Shown: one piece after another, positions 10,788-20,584 of the stretch
Numbering within the stretch: position 1 is the stretch's first letter
How the letters are laid out: every line of letters starts with the position of its first letter
From: Cyclobacteriaceae bacterium
Lineage (GTDB): Bacteria > Bacteroidota > Bacteroidia > Cytophagales > Cyclobacteriaceae
Reading direction: 5' to 3'
DNA: 64,000 nucleotides
Assembly (NCBI GenBank): GCA_016787565.1
Contig: JAEUUG010000012.1
Coordinates: 248,001 to 312,000, forward strand
Notes under the pieces: model-generated
The model's input: the letters and a program-made list of their open reading frames with translations, nothing else
What the model was told of the DNA's origin: nothing
The model's database searches: none
Translations under genes and position numbers: made by a program

Positions 10788-12104
10788 TTAAGCCGCAGCA
10801 AATTGAGAACGTCCTTTCACTCTGCCTGATTTCATCATTCCTTCGTAATGCCGCATCAACAAGTAGCTTTCGATCTGCTGGAGGGTATCTAACACGACAC
10901 CCACCAAAATCAGCAACGAAGTGCCACCGTAGAACTGCGCGAAGTTCTGACCAACGCCTGCTTTCACTGCAAAAGCAGGAAGAACAGCAATCATCGCCAG
11001 GAAAATTGCACCCGGCAAAGTAATTCTTGATAAAATCGTATCGATAAATTCAGCTGTTTGCTTGCCCGGCTTTACACCAGGAACAAAACCACCGTTTCTT
11101 TTCAAGTTATCAGCAATGTCATTCGAGTTGATTGTGATCGCAGTATAGAAGAACGTAAAGATCAAAATCAGCGAAGCAAATAATAAGCTGTATTGCCAAG
11201 AGTATGGATCAGAAAAGGTAGATCCAATATAAGCCCCAACATCACTATCTTTCCAAATACCGGCTAACAAAGCTGGTATAAACATAAGTGCTTGCGCAAA
11301 GATGATCGGCATTACACCAGCTGAGTTTAATTTCAGTGGAATAAAATCGCGTTTACCACCATACAATTTATTTCCAATAACCTGCTTGGCATACTGAATC
11401 GGAATTCTGCGCGTGGCCTGTGTTAACAGGATTACACCCATCACCACACCAAACAACGCAAACAATTCTATGATAAAAATCAATGCTCCGCTCATTCCAC
11501 GGTTGTTCACAGCCTCATCGATGATGGATCCTGGGAAACGCGATACAATACCAATCATAATCAGCATGGAAATACCATTTCCAATACCTTTATCCGTAAT
11601 CCGCTCACCCAGCCACATACAAAACATTGTTCCTGCAATCAGTATGGTTATGGCCGAGAAGTAGAAGAAGAATCCCGGATTTGTAATCGCGGCTGGATCT
11701 ATCGTTCCTTTAATGTAACCGTACGATTGAAAACCGGTGATGAAAATTGTCAACACACGCGTGATCTGATTTAATCTCTTCCGACCAGAGTCCCCTTCTT
11801 TTTGAAGCTTCTGGAAATACGGAACTGCGAAGGTTAACAATTGCACGATGATCGATGCCGAAATGTAGGGCATAATACCAAGTGCAAATATCGAAGCTCT
11901 GCTAAATGAACCACCGAGGAATGTATTCAACAGATCGAAAATTCCACCCGTGGCTCCTGCTCCTAATAAATTAGGATCAATGCCCGGAAGTACAATGTAC
12001 GACCCAAGTCTGAAGATAATCAGAAACCCCATTGTGTTCAGGATTCTGACTCTCAAGTCCTCGATAGAGAAAATATTCCGTATGGTTTGAAAGAAACGCT
12101 TCAT
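10788..12104 (-). CDS. secY: Protein translocase channel subunit SecY
   Basis: A 438-residue inner-membrane channel with ten expected spans. Visible features are the N-terminal LRVRILNTMGFLIIFRLGSY, the plug region after ILPGIDP, IMPYISASIIVQLL, the RRIPIQYAK cytoplasmic loop, and GFVPGVKPG before the last spans. It exports and inserts most envelope proteins, including the many signal-peptide proteins of this window. Its start overlaps the rplO stop by one base, so the two are probably translationally coupled. Confidence 0.99.
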   Translation of the reverse strand: MKRFFQTIRNIFSIEDLRVRILNTMGFLIIFRLGSYIVLPGIDPNLLGAGATGGIFDLLNTFLGGSFSRASIFALGIMPYISASIIVQLLTFAVPYFQKLQKEGDSGRKRLNQITRVLTIFITGFQSYGYIKGTIDPAAITNPGFFFYFSAITILIAGTMFCMWLGERITDKGIGNGISMLIMIGIVSRFPGSIIDEAVNNRGMSGALIFIIELFALFGVVMGVILLTQATRRIPIQYAKQVIGNKLYGGKRDFIPLKLNSAGVMPIIFAQALMFIPALLAGIWKDSDVGAYIGSTFSDPYSWQYSLLFASLILIFTFFYTAITINSNDIADNLKRNGGFVPGVKPGKQTAEFIDTILSRITLPGAIFLAMIAVLPAFAVKAGVGQNFAQFYGGTSLLILVGVVLDTLQQIESYLLMRHYEGMMKSGRVKGRSQFAAA

Positions 12105-12550
12105 TACTTAACTGTTGTTGCTGTGCCTCCAACGCTTTCAATAGCTTTTACCGCAATCTCAGAAAAAGCATGTGCTTCAACGTTGATTTTAGACTTAAGC
12201 TCACCTCTGCCCAGTACTTTTATTTTATCTTTTTTGTTGGCAATTCCATTGGCAACCAACACTTGGAAATTCAGGTTACCATCTTTTACCTTCTCAACAA
12301 GACCTTCAAGAACATCAAGGTTGATAGCTTTGAAGTAGATCTTGTTGTTATTCTTAAAACCAAATTTAGGAACCCTTCGCTGAAGTGGCATCTGCCCTCC
12401 TTCAAACCCAGGTCTGCTGGCATAGCCCGAACGAGATTGCGCTCCCTTATGACCACGACCTGCGGTTGATCCGCCAGAACCCTGACCACGACCAAGTCGC
12501 TTATTCGTTTTTGTTGAACCTGTTGCAGGCTTTAATGTGTGCAGCTTCAT
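12104..12550 (-). CDS. rplO: 50S ribosomal protein L15
   Basis: A 148-residue late-assembly protein of the large subunit. The basic glycine-rich N-terminus (KRLGRGQGSGGSTAGRGHKG) that threads into 23S rRNA is present, followed by the globular domain. It lies between rpmD (1-base gap) and secY (1-base overlap), the standard spc order. Confidence 0.99.
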   Translation of the reverse strand: MKLHTLKPATGSTKTNKRLGRGQGSGGSTAGRGHKGAQSRSGYASRPGFEGGQMPLQRRVPKFGFKNNNKIYFKAINLDVLEGLVEKVKDGNLNFQVLVANGIANKKDKIKVLGRGELKSKINVEAHAFSEIAVKAIESVGGTATTVK

Positions 12551-12551
12551 C

Positions 12552-12731
12552 TTACAATTCTTTTACGCTCACTAAGTGATTCACTTTTGTAATCATACCG
12601 GCAATCTGAGGAGTCAACTCAACCTCTACCGATTTATTAACTCTTCCAAGACCCAACGCTTGAATAGTGCGTTGCTGTGTCTCCGGTCTCTTTATAATGC
12701 TTCTCTTCTGAGTAATCTGAACTTTCGCCAT
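12552..12731 (-). CDS. rpmD: 50S ribosomal protein L30
   Basis: A 59-residue protein read from the minus strand: [20 protein letters not shown] at the start and NHLVSVKEL at the end. The conserved [13 protein letters not shown] segment identifies the bacterial L30 family. It fills the gap between rpsE (5 bases) and rplO (1 base). Confidence 0.97.
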   Translation of the reverse strand: MAKVQITQKRSIIKRPETQQRTIQALGLGRVNKSVEVELTPQIAGMITKVNHLVSVKEL

Positions 12732-12736
12732 GTCTC

Positions 12737-13255
12737 TTAGCCGTTAAATACTTTTGACAATGCAATTCCTCTATTCTTGGCAACCGTATAGGCATCACGC
12801 ATGCTGGTCAGAGCTTTAAAGGTAGCCTTTACCACGTTGTGCGGATTAGATGAACCCTTAGATTTCGCCAATACATTATGAACACCAGCACTTTCTAATA
12901 CAGCACGCATCGCACCACCGGCTATTACACCTGTACCAGGAGAAGCAGGTTTTAACAACACGAGTCCTCCACCGAATTTACCAATTGACTCGTGCGGAAC
13001 AGTGCCTTTAATAATTGGCACCTTTACCAGGTGTTTTTTTGCGTCATCGATACCTTTGGTTATGGCATCTGTTACCTCGTTGGCCTTACCCAATCCGTAA
13101 CCAACTACACCATTTCCATCACCAACAACCACGATGGCTGCGAAGCTGAACCTGCGACCACCTTTAACCACTTTTGCTACACGCTCAATGGCGACAACCT
13201 TTTCTTTGAGGTCAATCTCGCTGGCTTTTACTGTGCTGATATTGCTTACCGACAT
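12737..13255 (-). CDS. rpsE: 30S ribosomal protein S5
   Basis: A 172-residue protein involved in decoding fidelity and mRNA unwinding. Recognised by the double-stranded-RNA-like N-terminal domain ([21 protein letters not shown]) and the C-terminal domain ([34 protein letters not shown]). Length is normal. It lies 10 bases after rplR. Confidence 0.99.
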   Translation of the reverse strand: MSVSNISTVKASEIDLKEKVVAIERVAKVVKGGRRFSFAAIVVVGDGNGVVGYGLGKANEVTDAITKGIDDAKKHLVKVPIIKGTVPHESIGKFGGGLVLLKPASPGTGVIAGGAMRAVLESAGVHNVLAKSKGSSNPHNVVKATFKALTSMRDAYTVAKNRGIALSKVFNG

Positions 13256-13265
13256 ATCTTAATTC

Positions 13266-13616
13266 TTAGAATTTTAAACCACCTTCTCTGGCACCTTCAG
13301 CAAAAGCTTTCACGTTACCATGATACAAATACCCGTTGCGATCAAAAACAATCGACTCAATTCCAGAAGACAATGCTTTCTCTGCTATCTTCTTGCCTAC
13401 ATTCTTTGAATTCTCGGCATTAAGACCGGTCTTCTTTCCCAGCTCAACCGTTGATGCCGCAGCAAGCGTTACACCTTTGCTATCATCAATGATTTGCGCA
13501 TAAATACCTGTGTTACTTCTGAAGATAGACAATCTGGGTCTTTCGGTCGTTCCACTGATTTTCTTGCGGACACCCATCTTAATCCTCTCTCTTCTTTCTC
13601 TATTCTTGCCTGCCAT
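13266..13616 (-). CDS. rplR: 50S ribosomal protein L18
   Basis: A 116-residue 5S rRNA-binding protein of the central protuberance. The N-terminus is basic and the core [20 protein letters not shown] leads to the conserved end [26 protein letters not shown] region. It follows rplF by 34 bases. Confidence 0.99.
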   Translation of the reverse strand: MAGKNRERRERIKMGVRKKISGTTERPRLSIFRSNTGIYAQIIDDSKGVTLAAASTVELGKKTGLNAENSKNVGKKIAEKALSSGIESIVFDRNGYLYHGNVKAFAEGAREGGLKF

Positions 13617-13650
13617 AGATTTTTGCTATGATGCGTTTAAATTATCGTTT

Positions 13651-14208
13651 TTATTTAGCAGCAGCCTTACCAGCTTTTCTGCGTACAAACTCACCTGTGA
13701 AGCGAACACCTTTACCTTTGTAAGGCTCAACTTTACGCAGTGATTTAATCTTGGCGGCTACCTGACCAATCAATTGCTTATCAATCCCCTCCAGGATAAT
13801 GGTAGGGTTGCCACCTTTCTCCTGAACCGCTTGAACCTTAATTTCAGAAGGAACAGCCAGAAACACGTTGTGCGAGTAACCCAGACTCAATTCCAACACA
13901 TTGGACTGAGCATTTGCTTTGTAACCAACACCAACTAATTCCATCTGCGCCTTATATCCATTGGATACACCTTCCACCATGTTAGCAATCAAAGAACGAT
14001 ACAAACCGTGCATCGCTTTATGACGCTTCTGCTCTGTAGGCCTTTCAACCACAATTTCAGCGTTCTCCTGTTTAATAATGAAATCAGGATCTATTGTCTG
14101 GTGCAATTCTCCCTTTGGTCCCTTCACCGTTACTTTATGATTCTCTTTCGAGAAGTTGAAGGAAACTCCTGAAGGAATGGATATCGGCTTTTTACCTATA
14201 CGTGACAT
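13651..14208 (-). CDS. rplF: 50S ribosomal protein L6
   Basis: A 185-residue protein near the factor-binding site. It begins MSRIGKKPISIPSGVSF and carries two repeated alpha-beta domains ending in KVEPYKGKGVRFTGEFVRRK. It lies 10 bases after rpsH. Confidence 0.99.
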   Translation of the reverse strand: MSRIGKKPISIPSGVSFNFSKENHKVTVKGPKGELHQTIDPDFIIKQENAEIVVERPTEQKRHKAMHGLYRSLIANMVEGVSNGYKAQMELVGVGYKANAQSNVLELSLGYSHNVFLAVPSEIKVQAVQEKGGNPTIILEGIDKQLIGQVAAKIKSLRKVEPYKGKGVRFTGEFVRRKAGKAAAK

Positions 14209-14218
14209 GTTCTCTTAA

Positions 14219-14617
14219 TTAATACACGTAACACAAAACTTCACCACCAACATTAAGCGATTTCGCTTCTTTGTCAGTTATAACTCCTTTCGATGTAGAA
14301 AGTATGGCAATACCCAACCCGTTCATCACACGGGGCATAGAACCAGCATCTACATATTGCCTTAGACCTGGAGAACTTACCCTTTCCACTTGGGAAATGG
14401 CAGCCTCTTTCGTTTCAGGATTGTACTTCAAAGCAATCTTAATACTGCCTTGATGATTCTCTGTTTGTTCAAACTTATAGTTCAGGATATACCCCTTGTC
14501 AAACAACACTTTCGTTATCTCCTTCTTTAAGTTAGAAGCAGGGATCTCCACAACGCGGTGGTTTGCCTTGATGGCATTCCGCAACCGGGTTAAGTAATCT
14601 GCTATAGGATCAGTCAT
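14219..14617 (-). CDS. rpsH: 30S ribosomal protein S8
   Basis: A 132-residue central-domain 16S-binding protein ([20 protein letters not shown] at the start, [13 protein letters not shown] and GGEVLCYVY at the end). In E. coli S8 is the repressor of the spc operon. Here a 150-base gap with a promoter-like sequence and a hairpin separates it from rpsN, so it may head its own transcript. Confidence 0.99.
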   Translation of the reverse strand: MTDPIADYLTRLRNAIKANHRVVEIPASNLKKEITKVLFDKGYILNYKFEQTENHQGSIKIALKYNPETKEAAISQVERVSSPGLRQYVDAGSMPRVMNGLGIAILSTSKGVITDKEAKSLNVGGEVLCYVY

Positions 14618-14644
14618 AATTTTAAACTTCTTTATTAAAAAGCA

Positions 14645-14668
14645 AGCCCGCTTTTTTCAAACCGGGCT
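14645..14668 (-). terminator. Hairpin with T-rich tail between rpsN and rpsH
   Basis: AGCCCG pairs with CGGGCT across a 12-base loop. On the minus strand it is followed by TGC and then five Ts. This resembles an intrinsic terminator or attenuator for transcription arriving from rpsN. The stem is short, so strength is uncertain. Confidence 0.45.
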
Positions 14669-14669
14669 G

Positions 14670-14700
14670 CAAAGATATCAATTCAATTGATTTTTTCAAA
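14670..14700 (-). promoter_or_regulatory. Internal spc promoter before rpsH
   Basis: A TTTG -33 box at 14700-14697, a spacer of exactly 19 bases and a -7 box TATCTTTG at 14677-14670 match the Bacteroidota housekeeping promoter. Initiation would fall near 14664, about 45 bases before rpsH. The same boxes and spacing occur before rplC. Confidence 0.65.
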
Positions 14701-14767
14701 CTGTTATCCGGTTTCGTCTCAAATTGTTGAGAGACCTTGATACTCAGCAGCGTATGTTACTATAAAC

Positions 14768-15037
14768 TTACCAGCTTGCCTTCGTCAAGCCGGGTATTTT
14801 TCCATCAGAAGCCATTTCGCGGAACACGTTACGGCAAACACCGAACTTGCCCATGTATCCTTTGGGGCGACCGGTTAATTTACACCGATTCTTTAAGCGT
14901 ACAGGCGATGCATTACGGGGGAGTTTGTCCAGGGCAACATAGTCACCCGCCTCCTTTAACGCCTTGCGTTTTGCAGCATAGGTAGCTACGAGTTTTTCCC
15001 GCTTCGTCTGCCGTGCAATTACAGATAATTTAGCCAT
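14768..15037 (-). CDS. rpsN: 30S ribosomal protein S14
   Basis: An 89-residue head protein. It has the zinc-free C-minus type signature: [20 protein letters not shown] lacks the four-cysteine pattern of the short zinc form. It starts 3 bases after rplE and is the last gene before the 150-base regulatory gap. Confidence 0.98.
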   Translation of the reverse strand: MAKLSVIARQTKREKLVATYAAKRKALKEAGDYVALDKLPRNASPVRLKNRCKLTGRPKGYMGKFGVCRNVFREMASDGKIPGLTKASW

Positions 15038-15040
15038 AGC

Positions 15041-15598
15041 TTAGTTTTGATTTTTATTTGCAAAGGGCATCCCGAATGCTTTCAGGAGCTCAAAGCTCTC
15101 TTCGTCAGTTTTTGCAGTAGTCACGAAAGTAATGTCCATGCCACTGATTTTTTGAACCTTGTCGATGGAGATCTCAGGGAAGATGATCTGCTCCTTTACA
15201 CCCAAAGTGTAATTTCCGCGACCGTCAAAACCTTTATTGCTAACACCACGGAAATCTCGAACACGGGGAAGTGCGATACTCATCAACCTGTCCAGGAATT
15301 CGTACATCTTATCACCGCGCAAGGTTACGCGAACACCAATCGGCATATCCTCTCTTAACTTAAAGTTAGAGATCGCTTTTTTGGATTTCGTGGAAACAGC
15401 CTTCTGACCCGTGATGGTAGTGATCTCTTCGAGACCAACATCAATCAATTTCTTATCAGATACCGCTACACCCATACCCTTGTTGATGCAGATCTTTTCG
15501 ATCTTAGGAACCTGCATGACAGACCTGTAGCTGAACTTCTCTTTTAAAGAAGGCACTATTTCCTTCAGGTATTTGTCTTTTAATCTTGGAGTTGCCAT
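15041..15598 (-). CDS. rplE: 50S ribosomal protein L5
   Basis: A 185-residue 5S rRNA-binding protein that contacts the P-site tRNA. Conserved blocks are [37 protein letters not shown] and the C-terminal [19 protein letters not shown]. Its start overlaps the rplX stop by one base. Confidence 0.99.
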   Translation of the reverse strand: MATPRLKDKYLKEIVPSLKEKFSYRSVMQVPKIEKICINKGMGVAVSDKKLIDVGLEEITTITGQKAVSTKSKKAISNFKLREDMPIGVRVTLRGDKMYEFLDRLMSIALPRVRDFRGVSNKGFDGRGNYTLGVKEQIIFPEISIDKVQKISGMDITFVTTAKTDEESFELLKAFGMPFANKNQN

Positions 15599-15939
15599 TA
15601 CTTAATAAATTCTCCTGTTTTCTTAGAATATCTCTGTAGCTTATTCTTTTCGTTAAGCTTTCTACCCACGCGTGTGGTCTTCCCGCTGGCGGGATCAATG
15701 AGCATTAAATTGCTGATATGAATTGGCGCTTCGGTCTTCTTGATACCTCCTTCAGGTTTTCCCGCTGATGGTTTTTCATGTTTGGTAACAATGTTACGAC
15801 CTTCAACAAAGGCGCGGTTCTTGTCAATCAAAACTTCCAATACCTTACCTTCTTTGCCTTTATCCTCACCGGCAATAACGCGTACCATATCGCCCTTGCG
15901 AATATGGAGCTTTGCTTTTTTGTTCTTTGTGCTCTCCAT
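15598..15939 (-). CDS. rplX: 50S ribosomal protein L24
   Basis: A 113-residue assembly initiator near the tunnel exit. The KOW motif is clear at [18 protein letters not shown], and [13 protein letters not shown] with [18 protein letters not shown] follow. Neighbours are rplN (3-base gap) and rplE (1-base overlap). Confidence 0.99.
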   Translation of the reverse strand: MESTKNKKAKLHIRKGDMVRVIAGEDKGKEGKVLEVLIDKNRAFVEGRNIVTKHEKPSAGKPEGGIKKTEAPIHISNLMLIDPASGKTTRVGRKLNEKNKLQRYSKKTGEFIK

Positions 15940-15942
15940 GGC

Positions 15943-16311
15943 TTATAATACTTCTGGTGCCAATGAAATGATCTTCATAAACTGTTTCTCCCTGAGCTCA
16001 CGTGCCACTGGACCGAAAATACGGGTACCTCTTGGCTCATCCTGAGCATTCAGTAATACAGCAGCATTATCTTCAAAGCGGATATACGATCCGTCTTTTC
16101 TTCTTACCTCTTTTTTAGTTCTAACAACAACAGCTTTGGATACCGTGCCCTTTTTTACCTGGCTAGTTGGCATTGCGGACTTCACTGTTACTACAATCTT
16201 GTCACCGACAGAAGCTGAGCGTCTGCCTGTTCCGCCAAGAACGTGCATACAAAGCACCTCTTTTGCACCGCTGTTGTCAGCTACTGTAAGTCTGGATTCT
16301 GTACGTATCAT
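15943..16311 (-). CDS. rplN: 50S ribosomal protein L14
   Basis: A 122-residue protein at the subunit interface, with the family signature around [17 protein letters not shown] and the terminal [20 protein letters not shown]. Normal length; 2 bases after rpsQ. Confidence 0.99.
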   Translation of the reverse strand: MIRTESRLTVADNSGAKEVLCMHVLGGTGRRSASVGDKIVVTVKSAMPTSQVKKGTVSKAVVVRTKKEVRRKDGSYIRFEDNAAVLLNAQDEPRGTRIFGPVARELREKQFMKIISLAPEVL

Positions 16312-16313
16312 AA

Positions 16314-16571
16314 TTACTTCGCTTTTTCGATGATTTCAACTAATCTCCAACGCTTGTCCTTGCTCAACGGGCGTGTCTCTGTGATGCGCACAGTATCACC
16401 AATACCAGCCGTATTCTGCTCATCATGAGCTTTGAACTTTGTTGTTCTGTTTACAAACTTTCCATAGATGGGATGCTTAACTTTTCTATCGACAGCAACC
16501 GTTATGGTCTTTTGCATTTTGTTGCTGACCACTTTCCCAACTCTTTCTTTTCTTTCGTTCCTTTCTTCCAT
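16314..16571 (-). CDS. rpsQ: 30S ribosomal protein S17
   Basis: An 85-residue OB-fold 16S-binding protein. The signature [20 protein letters not shown] and [20 protein letters not shown] are both present. It lies 5 bases after rpmC. Confidence 0.99.
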   Translation of the reverse strand: MEERNERKERVGKVVSNKMQKTITVAVDRKVKHPIYGKFVNRTTKFKAHDEQNTAGIGDTVRITETRPLSKDKRWRLVEIIEKAK

Positions 16572-16576
16572 AGGAC

Positions 16577-16771
16577 TTATTTTTGAAGTTCTTTAGCCCT
16601 TAATTCTGTCTTAAGCCTTGCCACCAGCTTGCGCGTCTCCTTAACCTTCATCGGGTTTTCGATGGCAGAAACTTTGTGAGCGAACTTAATTTTGCGCAGC
16701 GCTTCTTTTTCGCTGATCAACTTTTCGTTCAGTTCGGCAACGCTCAGTGCCTTGATTTCAGAATTTTTCAT
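16577..16771 (-). CDS. rpmC: 50S ribosomal protein L29
   Basis: A 64-residue two-helix protein by the exit tunnel. It has the usual helical hairpin ([20 protein letters not shown]) and the [15 protein letters not shown] helix. It lies 7 bases after rplP. Confidence 0.98.
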   Translation of the reverse strand: MKNSEIKALSVAELNEKLISEKEALRKIKFAHKVSAIENPMKVKETRKLVARLKTELRAKELQK

Positions 16772-16778
16772 GACGCTA

Positions 16779-17201
16779 TTATGATTCTACGTAATCTCTT
16801 CTTACGGTAAACTTCGTTTTAAATGGCAATTTACCTTCGGCCAATTTCAAGGCCTCTTTTGCGGTTGCCATGTTTACACCACCCGCTTCAAACAAAATAG
16901 TTCCTGGCTTAATAACCGCTACCCAATACTCAGGTGCTCCTTTACCTTTACCCATACGAACCTCAGCGGGCTTACGGGTAATCGGCTTATCGGGGAAAAT
17001 TCTGATCCATACCTGACCTTCGCGCTTCATGGCGCGGGTAACAGCAATACGGGCCGCCTCTAACTGACGAGCAGTAATCCAGCCGCCCTCTAATGCTTTA
17101 AGACCGAAAGATCCGAATGCGATGCTATGACCACGCGTGGCCATGCCTTTCACGCGGCCTTTCTGCATCTTTCTAAATTTGGTTCGCTTAGGTTGTAACA
17201 T
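16779..17201 (-). CDS. rplP: 50S ribosomal protein L16
   Basis: A 140-residue protein that organises the A-site region of 23S rRNA. The N-terminus [16 protein letters not shown] and the [15 protein letters not shown] core with the [20 protein letters not shown] block identify it. A 31-base gap separates it from rpsC. Confidence 0.99.
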   Translation of the reverse strand: MLQPKRTKFRKMQKGRVKGMATRGHSIAFGSFGLKALEGGWITARQLEAARIAVTRAMKREGQVWIRIFPDKPITRKPAEVRMGKGKGAPEYWVAVIKPGTILFEAGGVNMATAKEALKLAEGKLPFKTKFTVRRDYVES

Positions 17202-17232
17202 TGTTTACCTACCTTAAATCGTTGTTAATCAA

Positions 17233-18075
17233 TTAACCATTTCTTCTCCCACCACCGCGCTGATCACTACCACCGCGTCTTGGTCCAGAGCCACCACCCT
17301 GCCTTCTATCTCCACCTGCTCCTTGTCCACCACCTGGTCTGCGCTCACCGCGAGGACGTCCGCCTCTCTCATTTCCACCACCACGTTGAGGCGCTCCACT
17401 TCCAGGGGTAGTATTGCTTACCATTCCAATGTTCGGTGAAAGATCACGCTTGCCATAAATTTCACCCTTGAAAATCCAAACCTTGATCCCAATTTTACCA
17501 TACACAGTTTGTGCTTCTGAAATCGCATAATCGATGTCAGCGCGAAGGGTATGCAATGGGATTCTTCCCTCCTTATACTGCTCTGTTCTGGCCATATCGG
17601 CACCTGCCAACCGTCCAGAAGTCTTTACCTTAATTCCTTCAGCACCTACACGCATAGCTGAAGCGATAGCTTGCTTCATAGCACGCTTGTACGAAATCCT
17701 TGCTTCGATCTGCTGCGCAATAGACTCACCTACCAACTTAGCATCCAACTCAGGGCGCTTAATTTCAAAGATGTTAATCTGAACATCCTTGCCGGTGAGT
17801 TTTTTTAATTCTTCCTTGATTTTATCCACCTCAGTACCTCCTTTACCAATCACAACACCGGGACGTGCCGTATGAATGGTTAGTGTGATGCGCTTCAGTG
17901 TTCGCTCAATAACTACTTTCGCAATACCACCTTTAGGGATACGGGCTTGTACATACTCTCTGATTTTCTGATCTTCAACCAGTTTTTCAGAGAAGTTCTT
18001 TCCGCCATACCAGTTGGAATCCCAACCGCGTACGATGCCCAATCTCAGACTTATAGGATTAATTTTTTGTCCCAT
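17233..18075 (-). CDS. rpsC: 30S ribosomal protein S3 with RGG-rich tail
   Basis: An mRNA-entry protein with a KH domain ([20 protein letters not shown]) and the C-terminal S3 domain ([20 protein letters not shown]). After about residue 225 the protein continues as a glycine/arginine-rich, low-complexity tail with repeated RGG and PRRGG units, giving 280 residues against 233 in E. coli. The tail is probably disordered and RNA-binding. The start overlaps the rplV stop by one base. Confidence 0.98.
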   Translation of the reverse strand: MGQKINPISLRLGIVRGWDSNWYGGKNFSEKLVEDQKIREYVQARIPKGGIAKVVIERTLKRITLTIHTARPGVVIGKGGTEVDKIKEELKKLTGKDVQINIFEIKRPELDAKLVGESIAQQIEARISYKRAMKQAIASAMRVGAEGIKVKTSGRLAGADMARTEQYKEGRIPLHTLRADIDYAISEAQTVYGKIGIKVWIFKGEIYGKRDLSPNIGMVSNTTPGSGAPQRGGGNERGGRPRGERRPGGGQGAGGDRRQGGGSGPRRGGSDQRGGGRRNG

Positions 18076-18548
18076 TATTCCTTCGTTTCTAGTTCTGCTG
18101 TTACAATTTCTGCTGCACCTGTTGCTTTCAGACTTTCTACCACTAGGGTTACATGGTTTGAACGCTTTCTAACACGATGTGCTCTGCCTTGCGGAGCTGG
18201 TCTAAGTCTTTTTAGGATTCTTCCACCATCTACAAATATATCTTTTACGATCAGGTCAGCATCTTCCAATTTTACATCCTGGTTTTTAGCTTCCCAGTTC
18301 GAAATTGCTGAAAGCAATAATTTTTCAAGTCTGGGCGCACCAACCTTCGGCTCATATTTCAAAATATTCAAAGCCTTACTCACTCGCTCACCTCTGATCA
18401 GATCAGCTACCAATCTCATCTTACGAGGAGAGGTAGGAACATTTTTAAGCTTCGCTGTTACAGGACCTGTTTTAGCAGCTTCCTTCTTTACATCGCGCTT
18501 TTCTCTTTTGAGAACCGATCGTTTTGTCTTTTTCGCTGTAGCTTCCAT
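18075..18548 (-). CDS. rplV: 50S ribosomal protein L22
   Basis: A 157-residue protein lining the exit tunnel. The core runs from [20 protein letters not shown] to the tunnel-loop region [16 protein letters not shown] (read as [12 protein letters not shown]). It is longer than the ~110 of E. coli because of a basic N-terminal extension of ~30 residues ([20 protein letters not shown]) and a short acidic tail. It lies 6 bases after rpsS. Confidence 0.98.
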   Translation of the reverse strand: MEATAKKTKRSVLKREKRDVKKEAAKTGPVTAKLKNVPTSPRKMRLVADLIRGERVSKALNILKYEPKVGAPRLEKLLLSAISNWEAKNQDVKLEDADLIVKDIFVDGGRILKRLRPAPQGRAHRVRKRSNHVTLVVESLKATGAAEIVTAELETKE

Positions 18549-18554
18549 AGTTTA

Positions 18555-18830
18555 CTAAGCGTTATCTTTCTTATTACCCGAGTGACCGCGGAACGTACGT
18601 GTAGGCGCAAACTCACCGAGTTTATGACCCACCATATTTTCCGTTACATATACCGGTATGAATTTATTTCCATTATGTACAGCAAAGGTGTGACTGATCA
18701 TCTCAGGCACTACTGTTGACCTTCTTGACCAGGTTTTAATCACCGACTTTTTGCCCGACTTCTCCGTGGTTTCTACTTTTTTTAGCAGTCGGAAGTCGCA
18801 ATACGGTCCTTTCTTAATTGAACGTCCCAT
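18555..18830 (-). CDS. rpsS: 30S ribosomal protein S19
   Basis: A 91-residue head protein that bridges to the large subunit. It begins [19 protein letters not shown] and ends with the conserved [20 protein letters not shown]. Its start overlaps the rplB stop by one base. Confidence 0.99.
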   Translation of the reverse strand: MGRSIKKGPYCDFRLLKKVETTEKSGKKSVIKTWSRRSTVVPEMISHTFAVHNGNKFIPVYVTENMVGHKLGEFAPTRTFRGHSGNKKDNA

Positions 18831-19654
18831 TATTTTTTCCTTCTAGTTATGATTAGACGATCTGAATATTTCTTTGGGTGACGGGTTTTCTTACCCTTCG
18901 TATAAAGACCCTTACGCGATCTTGGGTGTCCACCAGAAGCGCGACCTTCACCACCACCCATCGGGTGATCAACAGGGTTCATTGCCACACCACGTGTTCG
19001 TGGCCGAATACCTCTCCAACGACTGCGACCTGCTTTACCGACACTTTCGTTCATGTGATCAGCATTTGATGTTGTACCTACCGTAGCAATACAAACATCC
19101 AATACATTTCTCATCTCACCTGAAGGCATCTTCAATGTGGCCATACCATTTTCACGAGCCAATAGCTGAACAAACGTTCCGGCACTGCGAGCGATTGCTC
19201 CACCTTTGCCAGGTTTCATCTCAACATTGTGCACAATTGTACCGACCGGAATTTTTGAGAGCGGCAATGCATTACCTACTTCAGGTGCAACATCTGCTCC
19301 TGAAACAATTTGCTGTCCTACTTTCAACCCATCGGGGGCAATGATGTATGTCTTAGATCCGTCAACGTAGTACAAAAGGGCTACACGAGCGGAGCGGGTT
19401 GGATCATACTCAATCGACTTAACCGTAGCCGGCACACTGAACTTGTCGCGCTTGAAGTCGATCTCTCTAAGTTTCTGTTTGTGACCACCACCGATGTAAC
19501 GCATGGTCATACGACCCTTGCTGTTTCGACCACCGGTCTTCTTCACGATCTTCACCAGTGATTTCTCAGGGCTGGAAGCCGTGATGTCATCAAATGAAGG
19601 GGCCAGTCTGTGTCTGGTTCCTGCCGTTACTGGTTTTAATTTCTTCAACGCCAT
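18830..19654 (-). CDS. rplB: 50S ribosomal protein L2
   Basis: A 274-residue protein needed for subunit association and peptidyl-transferase function. The C-terminal loop with the conserved histidine region [18 protein letters not shown] is intact. The N-terminal OB domain and SH3-like domain are of normal length. It lies 10 bases after rplW. Confidence 0.99.
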   Translation of the reverse strand: MALKKLKPVTAGTRHRLAPSFDDITASSPEKSLVKIVKKTGGRNSKGRMTMRYIGGGHKQKLREIDFKRDKFSVPATVKSIEYDPTRSARVALLYYVDGSKTYIIAPDGLKVGQQIVSGADVAPEVGNALPLSKIPVGTIVHNVEMKPGKGGAIARSAGTFVQLLARENGMATLKMPSGEMRNVLDVCIATVGTTSNADHMNESVGKAGRSRWRGIRPRTRGVAMNPVDHPMGGGEGRASGGHPRSRKGLYTKGKKTRHPKKYSDRLIITRRKK

Positions 19655-19664
19655 GATTCAAAAA

Positions 19665-19952
19665 TTATACGTTGCTATAAAAATCAATTACTTCACCTGT
19701 GGCCAATGTTACAATTGCCTTTTTGTAATTTGGCTTCCGGCCTGCCAGAATACCAGTTTTCGTGTAGCGGGTCTTCATTTTCCCCATTACATTCATGGTG
19801 TTCACTTTTTCTACATTAACACCATACTGCTTTTCCACAGCCTTCTTAATTTCAACCTTGTTGGCATCGGCATCAACAATGAAACCGTATTTGCCTTTCT
19901 CATTCAAGGCAGAAACCTTTTCAGTTACCAATGGCTTCTTCAGGATACTCAT
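19665..19952 (-). CDS. rplW: 50S ribosomal protein L23
   Basis: A 95-residue protein at the tunnel exit, a docking site for trigger factor and SRP. It begins [20 protein letters not shown] and has the typical KAVEKQYGVNVEKVNTMNV segment. It overlaps the rplD stop by one base. Confidence 0.99.
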   Translation of the reverse strand: MSILKKPLVTEKVSALNEKGKYGFIVDADANKVEIKKAVEKQYGVNVEKVNTMNVMGKMKTRYTKTGILAGRKPNYKKAIVTLATGEVIDFYSNV

Positions 19953-20584
19953 TACGCTTTATTTAATAAGTTTTCAACCTTGCTAATAGAACTCTCTACG
20001 AAGATCACGCTGTCCGCATTCATCACATCATAGGTGTTGATCTGATCGGCTGTTGTTACCTTTGTGTTCTGGATATTTCTGCCGGAGAGAACGATATTCT
20101 TATTGGACTCGGAAAGCACAAGAAGTGTTTTCTTGTCACCCAATGAGAGCGCATGCAACATGCTTGCATACTGCTTTGTTTTTGAAGCCTCGAAACTAAA
20201 GTCTTCTAAAACCGCTATTGAATTGTCTTTTGCTTTGTAGGCCAACGCAGACTTACGTGCTAAGTCTTTTACTTTCTTATTCAGTTTGAATGAGTAATCA
20301 CGAGGCTGTGGGCCAAAAACACGTCCACCACCTTTGAACTGAGGGTTCTTGATATTACCTGCACGAGCTCCACCTGTTCCTTTTTGCTTCTTCAGTTTCT
20401 TGGAAGAACCTGAAATCTCATTCCGCTGTTTCGACTTGTGTGTTCCCTGGCGTTGGTTGGCCAGAAAGCTTTTTACATCAAGATAGATTGCATGGTCGTT
20501 CGGCTCAATGCCAAACACATCGTCAGAAAGATTTACTTTCTTTCCGGTATTCTCACCATTGTATTTTAATACTGTTACTTCCAT
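19952..20584 (-). CDS. rplD: 50S ribosomal protein L4
   Basis: A 210-residue tunnel protein with the extended loop motif [20 protein letters not shown] (the loop that reaches the tunnel wall). In enterobacteria L4 represses the S10 operon; no corresponding leader can be identified here. It overlaps rplC by one base. Confidence 0.99.
   Translation of the reverse strand: MEVTVLKYNGENTGKKVNLSDDVFGIEPNDHAIYLDVKSFLANQRQGTHKSKQRNEISGSSKKLKKQKGTGGARAGNIKNPQFKGGGRVFGPQPRDYSFKLNKKVKDLARKSALAYKAKDNSIAVLEDFSFEASKTKQYASMLHALSLGDKKTLLVLSESNKNIVLSGRNIQNTKVTTADQINTYDVMNADSVIFVESSISKVENLLNKA

Noticed and set aside
17240..17400. Possible tandem repeat or CRISPR-like array near 17.3 kb
   Set aside because: The repetition is codon-level glycine/arginine low complexity in the rpsC tail, with no spacers or even unit length.
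17947..18558. Long plus-strand frame opposite rpsC and rplV (203 codons)
   Set aside because: It runs antisense to two highly conserved ribosomal genes and its translation has no recognisable domain.
19503..20033. Plus-strand frame of 176 codons opposite rplB, rplW and rplD
   Set aside because: Antisense to conserved ribosomal genes; translation has no recognisable family.
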